Positions 49,732 to 58,788 of a stretch of DNA of 64,000 nt are shown here, one piece after another. Position numbers and translations under genes: made by a program. Source of the DNA: Bradyrhizobium sp. dw_411 (GTDB lineage: Bacteria; Pseudomonadota; Alphaproteobacteria; Rhizobiales; Xanthobacteraceae); contig NZ_JAAVUY010000004.1 in assembly GCF_018449695.1 (NCBI RefSeq), forward strand, positions 310,001 to 374,000. Direction: 5' to 3'. Within the stretch, counting starts at the first letter, position 1. The number at the start of each line of letters is the position of its first letter. Below the pieces are notes generated by a model. It had not been told where the DNA came from and did no database searches. It worked only from the letters and a program-made list of their open reading frames with translations.

Positions 49732-50835
49732 ATGTCCACAGCGCTTGATCGCAATCACAGCCGAGCGAAATCGATCGCGAATGAACCGATCGATCCGGCG
49801 AGCGCAGAGGATGAATCCGACATCTCCGGACTGATCGCGCGCCTGACCGCCGAGGTTAATCAGATCGCCTGCGAGAAGACCAAATCGATCCAGCACATCA
49901 CCAACCAGATGAAGATGCTGGCGCTGAACGCGCTGATCGAAAGTTCACGCGCCGGAGCGCAGGGTGCTGGTTTCGCGGTGGTCGCGCAGGAAGTACGCAG
50001 TGTCGGCCAGCAGGTCGAGGCGATCGCGCGCGAGCTTGAAACCCAGTTGACGAAGCGAACCGGAAACCTCATGAGTTCGATCGAGCGGATGACCGAGCGA
50101 TCGCGCGGCGAGCGCATGATCGACCTGTCGCTGAACGCCGTCGAACTGATCGACCGAAACCTCTATGAGCGAACCTGCGATGTGCGCTGGTGGGCAACCG
50201 ATTCCGCCGTCGTTGATTGCGCCACGGGTCCGGACGCAGCCAACGTCGCGCACGTATCGGAGCGGTTGGCCGTGATCCTCGGCGCCTATACCGTTTATCT
50301 GGATCTGTGGCTCTGCGACCTCGACGGCAATGTGCTGGCCAATGGGCGGCCGGACCGCTTTCATGTTGTCGGGCAGAACATCGCCACGACAAAGTGGTTT
50401 CGCGAAGCACGCGGCCTGCGCTCTGGTGACGACTACGTCGCTGGTGACGTCGAGCGCCAGGCGTTGCTCGGCAATGCCCAGGTCGCTACCTATTGCGCGA
50501 GTGTCCGCGCGGGAGGCAAGGCCCAAGGCCAGCCGATTGGCGTGCTTGCTATTCATTTCGATTGGGAACCTCAGGCCCATGCCATCGTTCAGGGCGTGCG
50601 CGTGGGCGCGGCCGACAAGGCACGTGTGCTGTTGGTCGATTCGAATCTCCGGGTGATCGCCGCGTCCGACGGTCAGGGCCTGCTCACCGAACGGGTGCCG
50701 CTTTCACTGGAGGGACGGCGCAGCGGCTTCTATCACGACCGGTCGGGAGCGCTGGTAGCGTTCCACGCCACGCCCGGCTATGAGACCTACAAGGGACTAG
50801 GGTGGTTTGGTGTCATGCTTGCAGCGGCTGGATAG
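49732..50835 (+). CDS. Soluble chemoreceptor-like protein: short MCP signalling tip followed by a Cache-type domain
   Basis: 367 aa from the ATG at 49732; a GTG 11 codons upstream (49699) is possible. Residues about 35-105 match the methyl-accepting-protein hairpin tip: KSIQHITNQMKMLALNALIE, then SSRAGAQGAGFAVVAQEVR. It is much shorter than a normal signalling domain. Residues about 150-360 resemble a double-Cache sensor (YLDLWLCDLDGNVLANGR, KARVLLVDSNLRVIAASDG). No transmembrane segment is seen, and the order is reversed relative to standard receptors. Role in a chemosensory array is inferred. Confidence 0.78.
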   Translation: MSTALDRNHSRAKSIANEPIDPASAEDESDISGLIARLTAEVNQIACEKTKSIQHITNQMKMLALNALIESSRAGAQGAGFAVVAQEVRSVGQQVEAIARELETQLTKRTGNLMSSIERMTERSRGERMIDLSLNAVELIDRNLYERTCDVRWWATDSAVVDCATGPDAANVAHVSERLAVILGAYTVYLDLWLCDLDGNVLANGRPDRFHVVGQNIATTKWFREARGLRSGDDYVAGDVERQALLGNAQVATYCASVRAGGKAQGQPIGVLAIHFDWEPQAHAIVQGVRVGAADKARVLLVDSNLRVIAASDGQGLLTERVPLSLEGRRSGFYHDRSGALVAFHATPGYETYKGLGWFGVMLAAAG

Positions 50836-50845
50836 CGGCTAGCGA

Positions 50846-50920
50846 GTAGCCCGCATGAGCGCAGCGACATGCGGGGCTGGTCGACCGAGACCCGGATCTC
50901 GCTGCGCTCATCCGGGCTAC
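50846..50920. repeat. GTAGCCCG/CGGGCTAC dispersed palindrome
   Basis: GTAGCCCGCATGAGCGCAGC and its inverted partner ending CGGGCTAC pair over 22 bp with one mismatch. A standard Bradyrhizobium intergenic palindrome, here between two convergent genes. Confidence 0.78.
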
Positions 50921-50936
50921 ATTCCAGACCACACCT

Positions 50937-51656
50937 TTAACACCCCATCCTGTCGGCAACCCCGCCAAAATCCTTGGCGACGATATCCCAATCGCCCTTG
51001 GCCTCGAAATCGTATTTCTGCAGCGGGCCGTACTCGGTGGGACGCGCGACGAAGGCGGTCTTCAGTCCGAGCTTCTGGGCGGCCTTGAGATCATGATTAT
51101 GCGCGGCGACCATCATGACCTGTTCCGGCGGCAGGCACAGCAGGCGCGCGGCGCCGAGATAGGTTTCGGAATCGGGCTTGTAGTGCTCGAACAGTTCCGC
51201 CGACATCACGAGGTCCCACGGCAGGCCTGCGAATTTCGCCATGTTGGTCAGGAGCGCGACATTGCCGTTCGACAACGGGCTGATGATGTATTTTGTCTTC
51301 AGCCGCGTCAGCCCGGCGACGCTGTCCGGCCAGGCATGAAGCCGGTGCCAGCCCATGGTAAGGTAATGCAGATCCGCGTCGGTCAATCCCGTAATGCCGA
51401 GCTGCGCGACCAGCTTTTCCAGGGATTGCCGGTGCAGCGTGTCGAGGATCACGTAACCGCGCTCGGGATGCTTGCGCACCTCGTCCATCGAGGCGGCATA
51501 GACCGCGCGCCAGCCGTCTACCAGCGCGATCCAGTCGGCCTTGATGCCGCGCGTGTCAGACCATTTCGTAAAGTCGTTGATCAGGCTGGTGCGCCAGTCG
51601 ACCACCGTGCCGAAGACATCGAACACCAGGGCTTTCACGGCGGAGATATCGGACAT
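50937..51656 (-). CDS. Type II haloacid dehalogenase (HAD family)
   Basis: 239 aa. HAD motifs: ALVFDVFGTVVDWR with the nucleophile Asp, SPLSNGN (motif II), the Lys in EHYKPDSETY, and VAAHNHDLKAAQKLG (motif IV). The segment FDVFGTVVDWRTSL is typical of L-2-haloacid dehalogenases, which replace halide by hydroxyl in short 2-haloacids. Substrate not proven. It is bounded by palindromic repeats on both sides. Confidence 0.88.
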   Translation of the reverse strand: MSDISAVKALVFDVFGTVVDWRTSLINDFTKWSDTRGIKADWIALVDGWRAVYAASMDEVRKHPERGYVILDTLHRQSLEKLVAQLGITGLTDADLHYLTMGWHRLHAWPDSVAGLTRLKTKYIISPLSNGNVALLTNMAKFAGLPWDLVMSAELFEHYKPDSETYLGAARLLCLPPEQVMMVAAHNHDLKAAQKLGLKTAFVARPTEYGPLQKYDFEAKGDWDIVAKDFGGVADRMGC

Positions 51657-51689
51657 GGTCGCTCCCGGGTTTCTTGTTTTTCTTATCTG

Positions 51690-51768
51690 TCATTCCGGGA
51701 TGGTGCGTTAGCACCAGACCCGGAATCTCGAGATTCCGGGTCTGGTCCTTCGGACCATCCCGGAATGA
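51690..51768. repeat. Nested perfect palindrome, ATTCCGGG family copy 2
   Basis: Outer arms TCATTCCGGGATGGT and ACCATCCCGGAATGA (15 bp, perfect) enclose a separate perfect 34-bp palindrome at 51713-51746 centred on CTCGAG. It lies just beyond the glpX stop. Confidence 0.82.
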
Positions 51769-51781
51769 CGGCGCTTCTTCC

Positions 51782-52780
51782 TCAATCCAAATGAAACTTC
51801 TCGAGCTGACGGTGCTCGGCCTTGATGTAGCGCACAGTGCCGGTCACCGAGCGCATCACCACGGTCTCGGTCTGGATCACATCCTTGCGGAACTTGACGC
51901 CTGAGAGCAGCGAGCCGTCGGTGACGCCGGTCGCGGCAAACAGGCAGTCGCCCTTGGCCATGTCTTCGATGCCGTAGATCATGCGCGGATCGGTGACGCC
52001 CATCTTGGCGGCGCGCTCGCGCGTCTCTTCGGTGTCGAGGATCAGCCGGCATTGCATCTGACCGCCGATGCAACGCAGCGCCACCGCCGCCAGCACGCCT
52101 TCGGGCGCGCCGCCGGTGCCGATATACATATCGACGCCGGTGTTATCGGGATCGGCACAGTGGATCACGCCCGCGACGTCGCCGTCGGTGATGAGGCGAA
52201 CCGCGGCTCCCGTCGAGCGCACGCCGTTGATGATGTCGGAGTGGCGCGGGCGATCGAGCACCAGCACCGTGATCGCCGAGGCATCGACGCCCCTGGCTTT
52301 GGCGAGCCGGCGGACGTTGTCGGCCGGCGAGGCATCGAGTTCGACGACGCCCTTGGCGTAACCCGGGCCGACCGCGATCTTCTGCATGTAGACGTCAGGC
52401 GCGTGCAACAGCGTGCCGCCATCGGCCATCGCCATGGTCGCGATCGAGCCCGGCATGTTCTTGGCGCACAATGTGGTGCCTTCGAGCGGATCGACAGCGA
52501 TATCGACGCGCGGGCCGGCATTGATGCCGACCTTCTCGCCGATGAACAGCATCGGCGCTTCATCGCGTTCGCCCTCGCCGATCACCACGGTGCCTTCGAT
52601 CGGCAGCTTGTTGAGTTCGCGGCGCATCGCGTCAACAGCGGCCTGGTCGGCGGCCTTCTCGTTGCCATGGCCACGAAGCCTCGCCGCGGAGACCGCCGCG
52701 CGTTCCGTGACCCGCACGATCTCGAGCGTAAGCACGCGCTCCAGCAAGAGCTGCGGCGGTACGGAAATATGGGTCGACAT
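51782..52780 (-). CDS. glpX: Fructose-1,6-bisphosphatase class II
   Basis: 332 aa. GlpX signature: VVIGEGERDEAPMLFIGE, DIAVDPLEGTT and GTGGAPEGVLAAVALRC. It removes the 1-phosphate of fructose-1,6-bisphosphate in gluconeogenesis and, where present, the Calvin cycle. In the order aminotransferase-hom-glpX on one strand, a standard alphaproteobacterial neighbourhood. 180 bp of palindromes separate it from hom. Confidence 0.95.
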   Translation of the reverse strand: MSTHISVPPQLLLERVLTLEIVRVTERAAVSAARLRGHGNEKAADQAAVDAMRRELNKLPIEGTVVIGEGERDEAPMLFIGEKVGINAGPRVDIAVDPLEGTTLCAKNMPGSIATMAMADGGTLLHAPDVYMQKIAVGPGYAKGVVELDASPADNVRRLAKARGVDASAITVLVLDRPRHSDIINGVRSTGAAVRLITDGDVAGVIHCADPDNTGVDMYIGTGGAPEGVLAAVALRCIGGQMQCRLILDTEETRERAAKMGVTDPRMIYGIEDMAKGDCLFAATGVTDGSLLSGVKFRKDVIQTETVVMRSVTGTVRYIKAEHRQLEKFHLD

Positions 52781-52860
52781 CAGCGAACTCCTTTTAAGAC
52801 TTCAGTGCGGATCTTTCGGCCCGCATATAATCGTTTCTCGCGTCGTTCGTTCAGACCAAC

Positions 52861-52960
52861 GGATCATAATCCGATTAGATGAAATCGGATTATGATCCCA
52901 TCTCTTTATTTGCGCATGATCTCGTCGGAAAACCGGTTCCCACTTTTCCGGATCATGCGC
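52861..52960. repeat. Two palindromes after hom, including GCATGATC-type copy 2
   Basis: GGATCATAATCCGATT/AATCGGATTATGATCC (52861-52898) is a perfect 16-bp inverted repeat with a 6-nt loop. GCGCATGATC...GATCATGCGC (52912-52960) matches 11771-11817 and touches the first base of the hom stop codon. It may end the hom transcript. Confidence 0.78.
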
Positions 52961-54279
52961 TAGTTTTTCTCGATCCGTATCACCTGCGGCCGGCCGCTGA
53001 TCACCTTGTCGCGCTGAACCGCCTGCAGCGCGCGATGGACCGCGTCTTCGCTGGTCGCATAAGTGATCAGGATGACCGGCACCGGCGCAGCTTTCCCCGT
53101 TGCGCCGCTGGCGTCAACGCCATCGGGATGGCGCTGCACGATCGATTCAATGGAAATTTTCTGCTCGGCGAGCCGGGTGGCGATGGTTGCGGCAGTTCCA
53201 GCCAAATCCCGCGCCATCAGGCGCATGTAATAGCCACCTTCGTGGCGCTCCATCGGCGCCTTTTTGGTCGCGCGCAACCGCGCCTCGGGGCGTCCGAACG
53301 GCAGCGCGCGAATACCGCGCGCGACATCGGCGATGTCGGCGACCACGGCCGAGGCCGTCGCCGCACCACCGGCGCCCGGACCGACCAGCGTGATCGGCGA
53401 GATGCCCGCCCCATCGATCGTTACTGCGTTGGTGACGCCCATCACCTGCGCGATCGAGGAGGATTTCGGCACCATGGTCGGATGCACGCGCTGCTCGATG
53501 CCTTTGGCGGTTCGCACCGCGACCCCGAGCAGCTTGACGCGAAACCCCAGTTCCTCCGCCGCGCGCAAATCTTCCGGCGCGATCGAGGAAATACCTTCGA
53601 CATAAACAGCGCTCTGCGCAATTTTGGTCCCAAACGCGAGGCTGGCCAGGATGGCGAGTTTCTGCGCGGTGTCGTGGCCATCGACATCGAAGGACGGATT
53701 GGCCTCGGCATAGCCTAAGCGCTGCGCGTCCTTCAGGCATTCGGCGAACGACAAACCCTCCTGCTCCATCCGGGTCAGGATGTAATTGCAGGTGCCGTTG
53801 AGGATGCCATAGACGCGGTTGATTTCGGTGCCGGCCAGACCCTCGCGCAGGGTCTTGATGACGGGAATCGCGGCGCCGACAGCGGCTTCGAAATTCAACG
53901 CGCCGCCGTGCTTTTCGGCTGACTTCGCCAGCCGCAGGCCATGTTTGGCGATCAGCGCCTTGTTGGCCGTCACCACCGATTTGCCGGATTTCAGCGCCGC
54001 GTCGATCGCCGACAATGCGGGGTCGCCCGCCCCGCCCATCAATTCGACAAAGCAATCGATGCCGGGATCGCTAGCTAATTCCAGCGCATCCTTGGCCCAG
54101 GTAACGCCGCGCAGATCGACGCTACGTTTCTTCGCCTTGGAGCGCGCCGTCACCGCGACCACCCGCACGCCGCGGCCGCAGCGCGCCGACAGAATGCGGC
54201 CCTGCTGCTCAATGAGGCGAACGACTTCGGCGCCAACAGTGCCGAGCCCCGCGATACCCACTTTCAGGGGTGCGACCAT
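52960..54279 (-). CDS. hom: Homoserine dehydrogenase
   Basis: 439 aa from the ATG at 54279; a TTG 6 codons upstream is less likely. Rossmann motif KVGIAGLGTVGAEVV, catalytic core VYGILNGTCNYILTRM and GYAEANPSFDVDGHDTAQK, and a C-terminal ACT domain (about 350-435) that should give feedback control by threonine. It reduces aspartate semialdehyde to homoserine for Thr, Met and Ile. The aminotransferase gene lies 68 bp upstream on the same strand. Confidence 0.95.
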   Translation of the reverse strand: MVAPLKVGIAGLGTVGAEVVRLIEQQGRILSARCGRGVRVVAVTARSKAKKRSVDLRGVTWAKDALELASDPGIDCFVELMGGAGDPALSAIDAALKSGKSVVTANKALIAKHGLRLAKSAEKHGGALNFEAAVGAAIPVIKTLREGLAGTEINRVYGILNGTCNYILTRMEQEGLSFAECLKDAQRLGYAEANPSFDVDGHDTAQKLAILASLAFGTKIAQSAVYVEGISSIAPEDLRAAEELGFRVKLLGVAVRTAKGIEQRVHPTMVPKSSSIAQVMGVTNAVTIDGAGISPITLVGPGAGGAATASAVVADIADVARGIRALPFGRPEARLRATKKAPMERHEGGYYMRLMARDLAGTAATIATRLAEQKISIESIVQRHPDGVDASGATGKAAPVPVILITYATSEDAVHRALQAVQRDKVISGRPQVIRIEKN

Positions 54280-54347
54280 GACGTGAAAAACCTGCAAGAA
54301 AACTTGGAGCCGAACTTAGAACCAGGCATGACCCAGCGGGATCATGC

Positions 54348-55568
54348 CTAGCGCCGGTTGGCGAGAGGAACCACGTTGTGCAACGTTTCGATGCCGCTTT
54401 CAAGGAAGCGGCGCACGCCGCGGGCGGCCTGGCGAATACGTTGCTCGTTTTCCACCATCGCGATGCGCACATAGCCCTCGCCGTGCTCGCCGAAGGCGAC
54501 CCCGGGCGAGACCACGACGCCGGATTTCTCTACCATCAGGGTCGCGAACTGCATGCTGCCGACGCCACGAAACGCCTCAGGCAATGGCGCCCATGCGAAC
54601 ATCGAGGCATCCGGCGGTGGAATATCCCAGCCGGCCCGGCCAAAGGATTCCACCAGCGCATCGCGCCGCTTGCGATAGGTGTCGCGCATCTCGCGAATGC
54701 AATCGTCCGGACCGTTCAGCGCTGCGGTCGCCGCGACTTGAATCGGCGTGAAGGCGCCGTAATCGAGATAGGATTTCACCCGCGCCAGTGCGGCGATGAT
54801 CCGCTCATTGCCGACGGCAAATCCCATGCGCCAGCCGGCCATCGAAAACGTCTTCGACATCGAGGTGAATTCCACTGTCACATCGATCGCGCCGGGCACC
54901 TGCAACACCGAGGGCGGCGGATTGTTGTCGTCGAAATAGACTTCCGCGTAAGCCAGATCGGACAGAATGAAAATCTCGTGCTTCTTCGCGAAGGCCACCA
55001 GATCCCGGTAGAAATCCAGGCTCGCAACATAGGCGGTCGGATTTGAGGGATAACAGACCACGAGCGCGAGCGGCTTTGGGATCGAATGGACGATCGCGCG
55101 CTCGACCGCCTCGAAGAATTGCGGCGTTGGTTCAGACGGCACCGAGCGGATCACACCGCCCGCCATCAGGAATCCGAAGGCGTGGATCGGATAGCTCGGG
55201 TTCGGACACAGGATCACGTCGCCGGGCGCGGTGATCGCCTGCGCTACATTGGCAAAACCCTCTTTTGAGCCCAGCGTCGCAACGATCTGGGTTTCCGGAT
55301 TGAGCTTCACGCCAAAGCGCCGCTCGTAATAAGCCGCTTGCGCCTTGCGCAGGCCGGTGATGCCGCGCGACGCCGAGTAACGGTCGGTCCGCGGCTTGCC
55401 CAGCGTTTCCTTCAGCTTTTCGATGACATGGGCCGGGGTCGGCAGGTCCGGATTGCCCATGCCGAGGTCGATGATGTCGGCCCCGGCATTGCGTGCGGCC
55501 GCCTTGGCGCGGTTGACCTGCTCGAATACGTAAGGCGGCAGACGGCGAATGCGGTAGAAATCTTCCAT
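54348..55568 (-). CDS. Class I/II aminotransferase (AlaC/LL-DAP-aminotransferase-like)
   Basis: 406 aa from the ATG at 55568. PLP-fold type I: the Lys lies in TSMSKTFSMAGWRMGFA, with DLGMGNPDLPTP, YSASRGITGLRKA, CYPSNPTAYVAS and LSDLAYAEVYFDD. Closest types are alanine/valine-pyruvate transaminases (AlaC) and LL-diaminopimelate aminotransferase. The link with hom suggests amino-acid synthesis from aspartate or pyruvate. Substrate left open. Confidence 0.9.
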   Translation of the reverse strand: MEDFYRIRRLPPYVFEQVNRAKAAARNAGADIIDLGMGNPDLPTPAHVIEKLKETLGKPRTDRYSASRGITGLRKAQAAYYERRFGVKLNPETQIVATLGSKEGFANVAQAITAPGDVILCPNPSYPIHAFGFLMAGGVIRSVPSEPTPQFFEAVERAIVHSIPKPLALVVCYPSNPTAYVASLDFYRDLVAFAKKHEIFILSDLAYAEVYFDDNNPPPSVLQVPGAIDVTVEFTSMSKTFSMAGWRMGFAVGNERIIAALARVKSYLDYGAFTPIQVAATAALNGPDDCIREMRDTYRKRRDALVESFGRAGWDIPPPDASMFAWAPLPEAFRGVGSMQFATLMVEKSGVVVSPGVAFGEHGEGYVRIAMVENEQRIRQAARGVRRFLESGIETLHNVVPLANRR

Positions 55569-55784
55569 GGGACCATGCTCCGGCAACCAATCAGTACAGA
55601 ATCGCCAACAGGCTTTGCAACGAATGCGAATTCGTCCTTGTCCAGAAATCGATCTAAATCAAAGATTTAGGGCGAATTCAGGCGCAAAACCGCGTCTTTA
55701 CCGTGATTTGCGGTTGAATTGGGTTCTTTTACCACGGACGCCCGATCGCGCCAGCCGCAAGATAGCTTGATACGAGCCTTGCGG

Positions 55785-56078
55785 TTACTTGCCGGTCGAG
55801 TCTTTGGCGGATGTAGCCGAAGCCTGACGGTCCCGGGCGGCCACCAATTCGTTCTGGATCTTGGCCCGCTGGGCCGGGTCCATTGCGGTTTCGTCGCGAT
55901 CCGGCGGAAGCTGGTTAACCGGCAGATAGGCGCCGGCTTCCTTTGGACGTGCCGGTGCATCCGCCGGCGTGCCGACCAACGGCAGATCGGCGATCGACGT
56001 CGAGCAGCCGCCAAGGGCCAGCGCTGATATCAGCAGCGCCCCCCAGGCCAAAGCCCGCTTTTTTCGACCAATCGACAT
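55785..56078 (-). CDS. Small lipoprotein
   Basis: 97 aa from the ATG at 56078. Signal peptide with lipobox SALALGGC, so the mature protein starts at a lipidated Cys and has Ser next, favouring the outer membrane. The rest is polar, Pro/Ala-rich, with QLPPDRDETAMDPAQRAK and a helical end. Found in Bradyrhizobium next to the aminotransferase/hom region; function unknown. Confidence 0.8.
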   Translation of the reverse strand: MSIGRKKRALAWGALLISALALGGCSTSIADLPLVGTPADAPARPKEAGAYLPVNQLPPDRDETAMDPAQRAKIQNELVAARDRQASATSAKDSTGK

Positions 56079-56384
56079 GCGTCCGGAAGTCCCCACTTCA
56101 CCGACGTGAATTTTTCAGTTGTTAACTTCTACCACCGCTGCTGCTTGTTTGATCAATTGCTGCAGCGCCCAAATCCTGGGTGCCAGTCCCAAGTCCCAAC
56201 CCGAAATCCACCCTCCTCCAAAACCCTTAAAGTCCAAACAAGAAATCGCAGCGTTGGGGCCTCAATATGACAGAACCAAGATAGTTTGTCGCGGTGCAAC
56301 ACGCCAGATGGGTGGCTTGACATCAACACCATCAACGCCGATCTGCGCGGTGACGAACCTGAAATGAACCTATAGTGTCAGGCA
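56079..56384. other. phaC upstream region, no gene recognised
   Basis: Intergenic between the divergent lipoprotein gene and phaC. TTGACA occurs at 56317-56322, but I could not find a convincing -10 box at the right spacing. No repeat of the families listed here. Confidence 0.5.
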
Positions 56385-58190
56385 ATGGCTGACGTCACGA
56401 CTGAAACCCAGAGCACAAAAAAATTCGAACCCGAAGCGTTCGCGATGAATCTCGCGCGCGCGATGGAGAGCAGCGGACAGGCGCTCGCGGCCTATCTCAA
56501 GCCGCGCGAGAACGGCGAAGCGCGGGACAAGCCGCCGAGCGAAATCGGCGAGGTCATCAAGACGTTCAGCGCGGTCGCCGAATTCTGGCTCTCGGACGAA
56601 ACGCGCGCGGCCGATCTGCAGTCGAAGCTAGCCAAGGCCTATATCGACCTGTGGGGCTCAGCCGTGCGCCGCATGGCCGGTGAAGACGCCAAGCCCGCGA
56701 TCTCACCCTCGCCGCGCGATAAACGTTTCGCCGATCCCGAATGGAAGTCGAACCAGTTTTTCGATTTCGTGCTGCAGCTTTATCTGCTGACCACGCAGTG
56801 GGCGCAGGACCTCGTGCGCAATGCCGAGGGGCTCGATCCGCACACCCGCAAGAAAGCCGAGTTCTACGTCCAGCAGATCACCAACGCGCTGGCGCCGTCG
56901 AACTTCGTGCTGACCAATCCGGAAGTGCTACGCGAAACCCTGGCGTCCAACGGCGGCAACCTCGTTCGCGGCATGAAGATGCTGGCGGAAGACATCGAAG
57001 CGGGCCACGGCACGCTGCGCATTCGCCAGTCCGATCCATCCAACCTCGTGGTCGGCGTCAACATGGCGACGACCCCGGGCAAGGTGGTGTTCCAGAACGA
57101 GCTGATGCAGCTCATTCAGTACGCGCCCGCGACGGAAAGCGTGCTGCGCACGCCGCTCCTGATCGTGCCGCCCTGGATCAATAAATTCTACATCCTCGAT
57201 CTCAAGCCGGAAAAATCTTTCATCAAATGGTGTGTCGATCAGGGCCTCACGGTATTCGTGATCTCCTGGGTCAACCCGGACAAGAGCCTCGGCAACAAGA
57301 CCTTCGAGGATTACATGAAGGAAGGCCCACTGGCCGCGATGGACGCGATCGAGCGGGCCACCGGCGAGATGAAGGTCCACACCATCGGCTATTGCGTCGG
57401 CGGCACCCTGCTCGCCTCGACGCTGGCGTGGCTTGCGGAAAAGCGCCGCGTGCGTGTGACCTCGGCGACGTTCATGGCGGCGCAGGTCGATTTCACCCAT
57501 GCCGGCGATCTCTTGGTGTTCGTCGATGAAGACCAGATTTCCGCACTTGAGCGCGACATGCAGGCGGCCGGCGTTCTCGAAGGCAGCAAGATGGCGATGG
57601 CCTTCAACATGCTGCGCTCGAACGATCTGATCTGGTCTTATGTGGTCAGCAATTACCTGAAGGGAAAGCCGCCCTCCGCCTTCGACCTGCTGCACTGGAA
57701 TTCGGATGCGACGCGGATGCCGGCGGCGAACCATTCGTATTACTTACGCAACTGCTATCTGGAGAACCGGCTATCCGCCGGCACCATGGTGCTGGACAAC
57801 ACGCTGCTCGACCTGTCGAAGGTCAAGGTGCCGGTCTACAATCTGGCAACCCGCGAGGATCACATCGCGCCGGCCGATTCCGTGCTCTACGGCTCGCAGT
57901 TTTTCGGCGGCCCGGTGAAATATGTGCTGTCCGGATCCGGCCATATTGCCGGCGTGGTCAATCCTCCTGCGTCGGGCAAATACCAGTTCTGGACCAACGA
58001 CAATATCAAGGACGTCACGTTGACGGACTGGCTCAAGGGCGCGCAGGAGCACAAGGGATCGTGGTGGCCCGACTGGCGCCAATGGCTTGCCAGCATCGAC
58101 GCGGAGGAAATGCCCGCGCGCGCCGTCGGCGCCGCCGCGCTGCCGCCGATCGAGGATGCGCCTGGCAGCTACGTCCGGGTCCGCGCATAG
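56385..58190 (+). CDS. phaC: Class I poly(3-hydroxyalkanoate) synthase
   Basis: 601 aa, the class I length. The lipase-box-like nucleophile is in [13 protein letters not shown] (Cys), the Asp in [11 protein letters not shown] and the His in [14 protein letters not shown]. PhaC N-terminal domain residues about 60-260 with [37 protein letters not shown] is characteristic. It polymerises (R)-3-hydroxyacyl-CoA into storage granules. phaR, phaA and phaB are not in the window. No strong ribosome site is seen before the ATG. Confidence 0.96.
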   Translation: MADVTTETQSTKKFEPEAFAMNLARAMESSGQALAAYLKPRENGEARDKPPSEIGEVIKTFSAVAEFWLSDETRAADLQSKLAKAYIDLWGSAVRRMAGEDAKPAISPSPRDKRFADPEWKSNQFFDFVLQLYLLTTQWAQDLVRNAEGLDPHTRKKAEFYVQQITNALAPSNFVLTNPEVLRETLASNGGNLVRGMKMLAEDIEAGHGTLRIRQSDPSNLVVGVNMATTPGKVVFQNELMQLIQYAPATESVLRTPLLIVPPWINKFYILDLKPEKSFIKWCVDQGLTVFVISWVNPDKSLGNKTFEDYMKEGPLAAMDAIERATGEMKVHTIGYCVGGTLLASTLAWLAEKRRVRVTSATFMAAQVDFTHAGDLLVFVDEDQISALERDMQAAGVLEGSKMAMAFNMLRSNDLIWSYVVSNYLKGKPPSAFDLLHWNSDATRMPAANHSYYLRNCYLENRLSAGTMVLDNTLLDLSKVKVPVYNLATREDHIAPADSVLYGSQFFGGPVKYVLSGSGHIAGVVNPPASGKYQFWTNDNIKDVTLTDWLKGAQEHKGSWWPDWRQWLASIDAEEMPARAVGAAALPPIEDAPGSYVRVRA

Positions 58191-58214
58191 CGCAGCGCCA
58201 AATGTTTGAATATA

Positions 58215-58243
58215 ACAGGCCGTCCCGCCGGGACGGGACCTGT
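58215..58243 (+). other. Hairpin between phaC and the MAPEG gene
   Basis: ACAGG/CCTGT outer arms and GTCCC/GGGAC inner arms around CGCCG. No T run follows, so it may be an mRNA processing or stabiliser element rather than a terminator. Confidence 0.45.
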
Positions 58244-58265
58244 AACCTGGATTGAGGGGAAACCT

Positions 58266-58664
58266 ATGACGCGCGAATTGTTCTGGCTGACGCTGACGGT
58301 CATTCTGACGGGAATTTTGTGGATCCCCTACACGCTCAATCGCTGTCAGGTTCGCGGCCTCGGCGGCGCGATGGCCAATCCATCCCGCAACGACAAGCCC
58401 CTCGCGGAATGGGCCACGCGCCTGATGTTCGCGCATGACAACGCGATCGAGAACCTCATCTTGTTCGCGCCGCTGGTGCTGATCCTCAACGCGATCGACT
58501 ACTCGACCCAATGGACCGTGCTGGCGTGCGCGGTGTATTTCTGGGCTCGCCTCGCGCATCTGATCGTCTACACGATGGGCCTGCCGGTGTTCCGCACGCT
58601 GGCGTTCGTCGTCGGATTCCTGGCGCAGGCCGTGCTCGCGCTGGCGATTTTCAAGATTGTCTGA
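58266..58664 (+). CDS. MAPEG family membrane protein
   Basis: 132 aa from the ATG at 58266, after GAGGGGAAACCT. Four transmembrane helices. MAPEG features are NPSRNDKPLAEWATRLMFAHDNAIENLILFAPLVL in segments (the E/N-rich helix 2) and YFWARLAHLIVYTMGLPVFRTL. Eukaryotic members handle eicosanoids and glutathione; bacterial members are largely uncharacterised. 75 bp after phaC on the same strand. Confidence 0.87.
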   Translation: MTRELFWLTLTVILTGILWIPYTLNRCQVRGLGGAMANPSRNDKPLAEWATRLMFAHDNAIENLILFAPLVLILNAIDYSTQWTVLACAVYFWARLAHLIVYTMGLPVFRTLAFVVGFLAQAVLALAIFKIV

Positions 58665-58706
58665 AGCCATCGAGTCGGCGCAAAGCGCCGCCCGATGAAG
58701 GCTCTA

Positions 58707-58768
58707 CGAAGCAATCCAGCGTCACATAAAACTGGATTGCTTCGTCGCTTTGCTTCTCGCAATGACGG
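58707..58768. repeat. CGAAGCAATCCAG dispersed palindrome
   Basis: CGAAGCAATCCAG/CTGGATTGCTTCG is a perfect 13-bp inverted repeat, followed by GCTTCTCGCAATGACGG. A frequent Bradyrhizobium intergenic repeat between convergent genes. Confidence 0.78.
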
Positions 58769-58788
58769 CTTGGGTTGCTGTTCGGTTG

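Noticed and set aside
52861..52898. Simple rho-independent terminator
   Set aside because: Perfect stem but no T run on either side and it adjoins another dispersed repeat; treated as repeat.
56317..56345. Sigma-70 promoter for phaC from TTGACA
   Set aside because: No acceptable -10 hexamer at 16-18 bp spacing.
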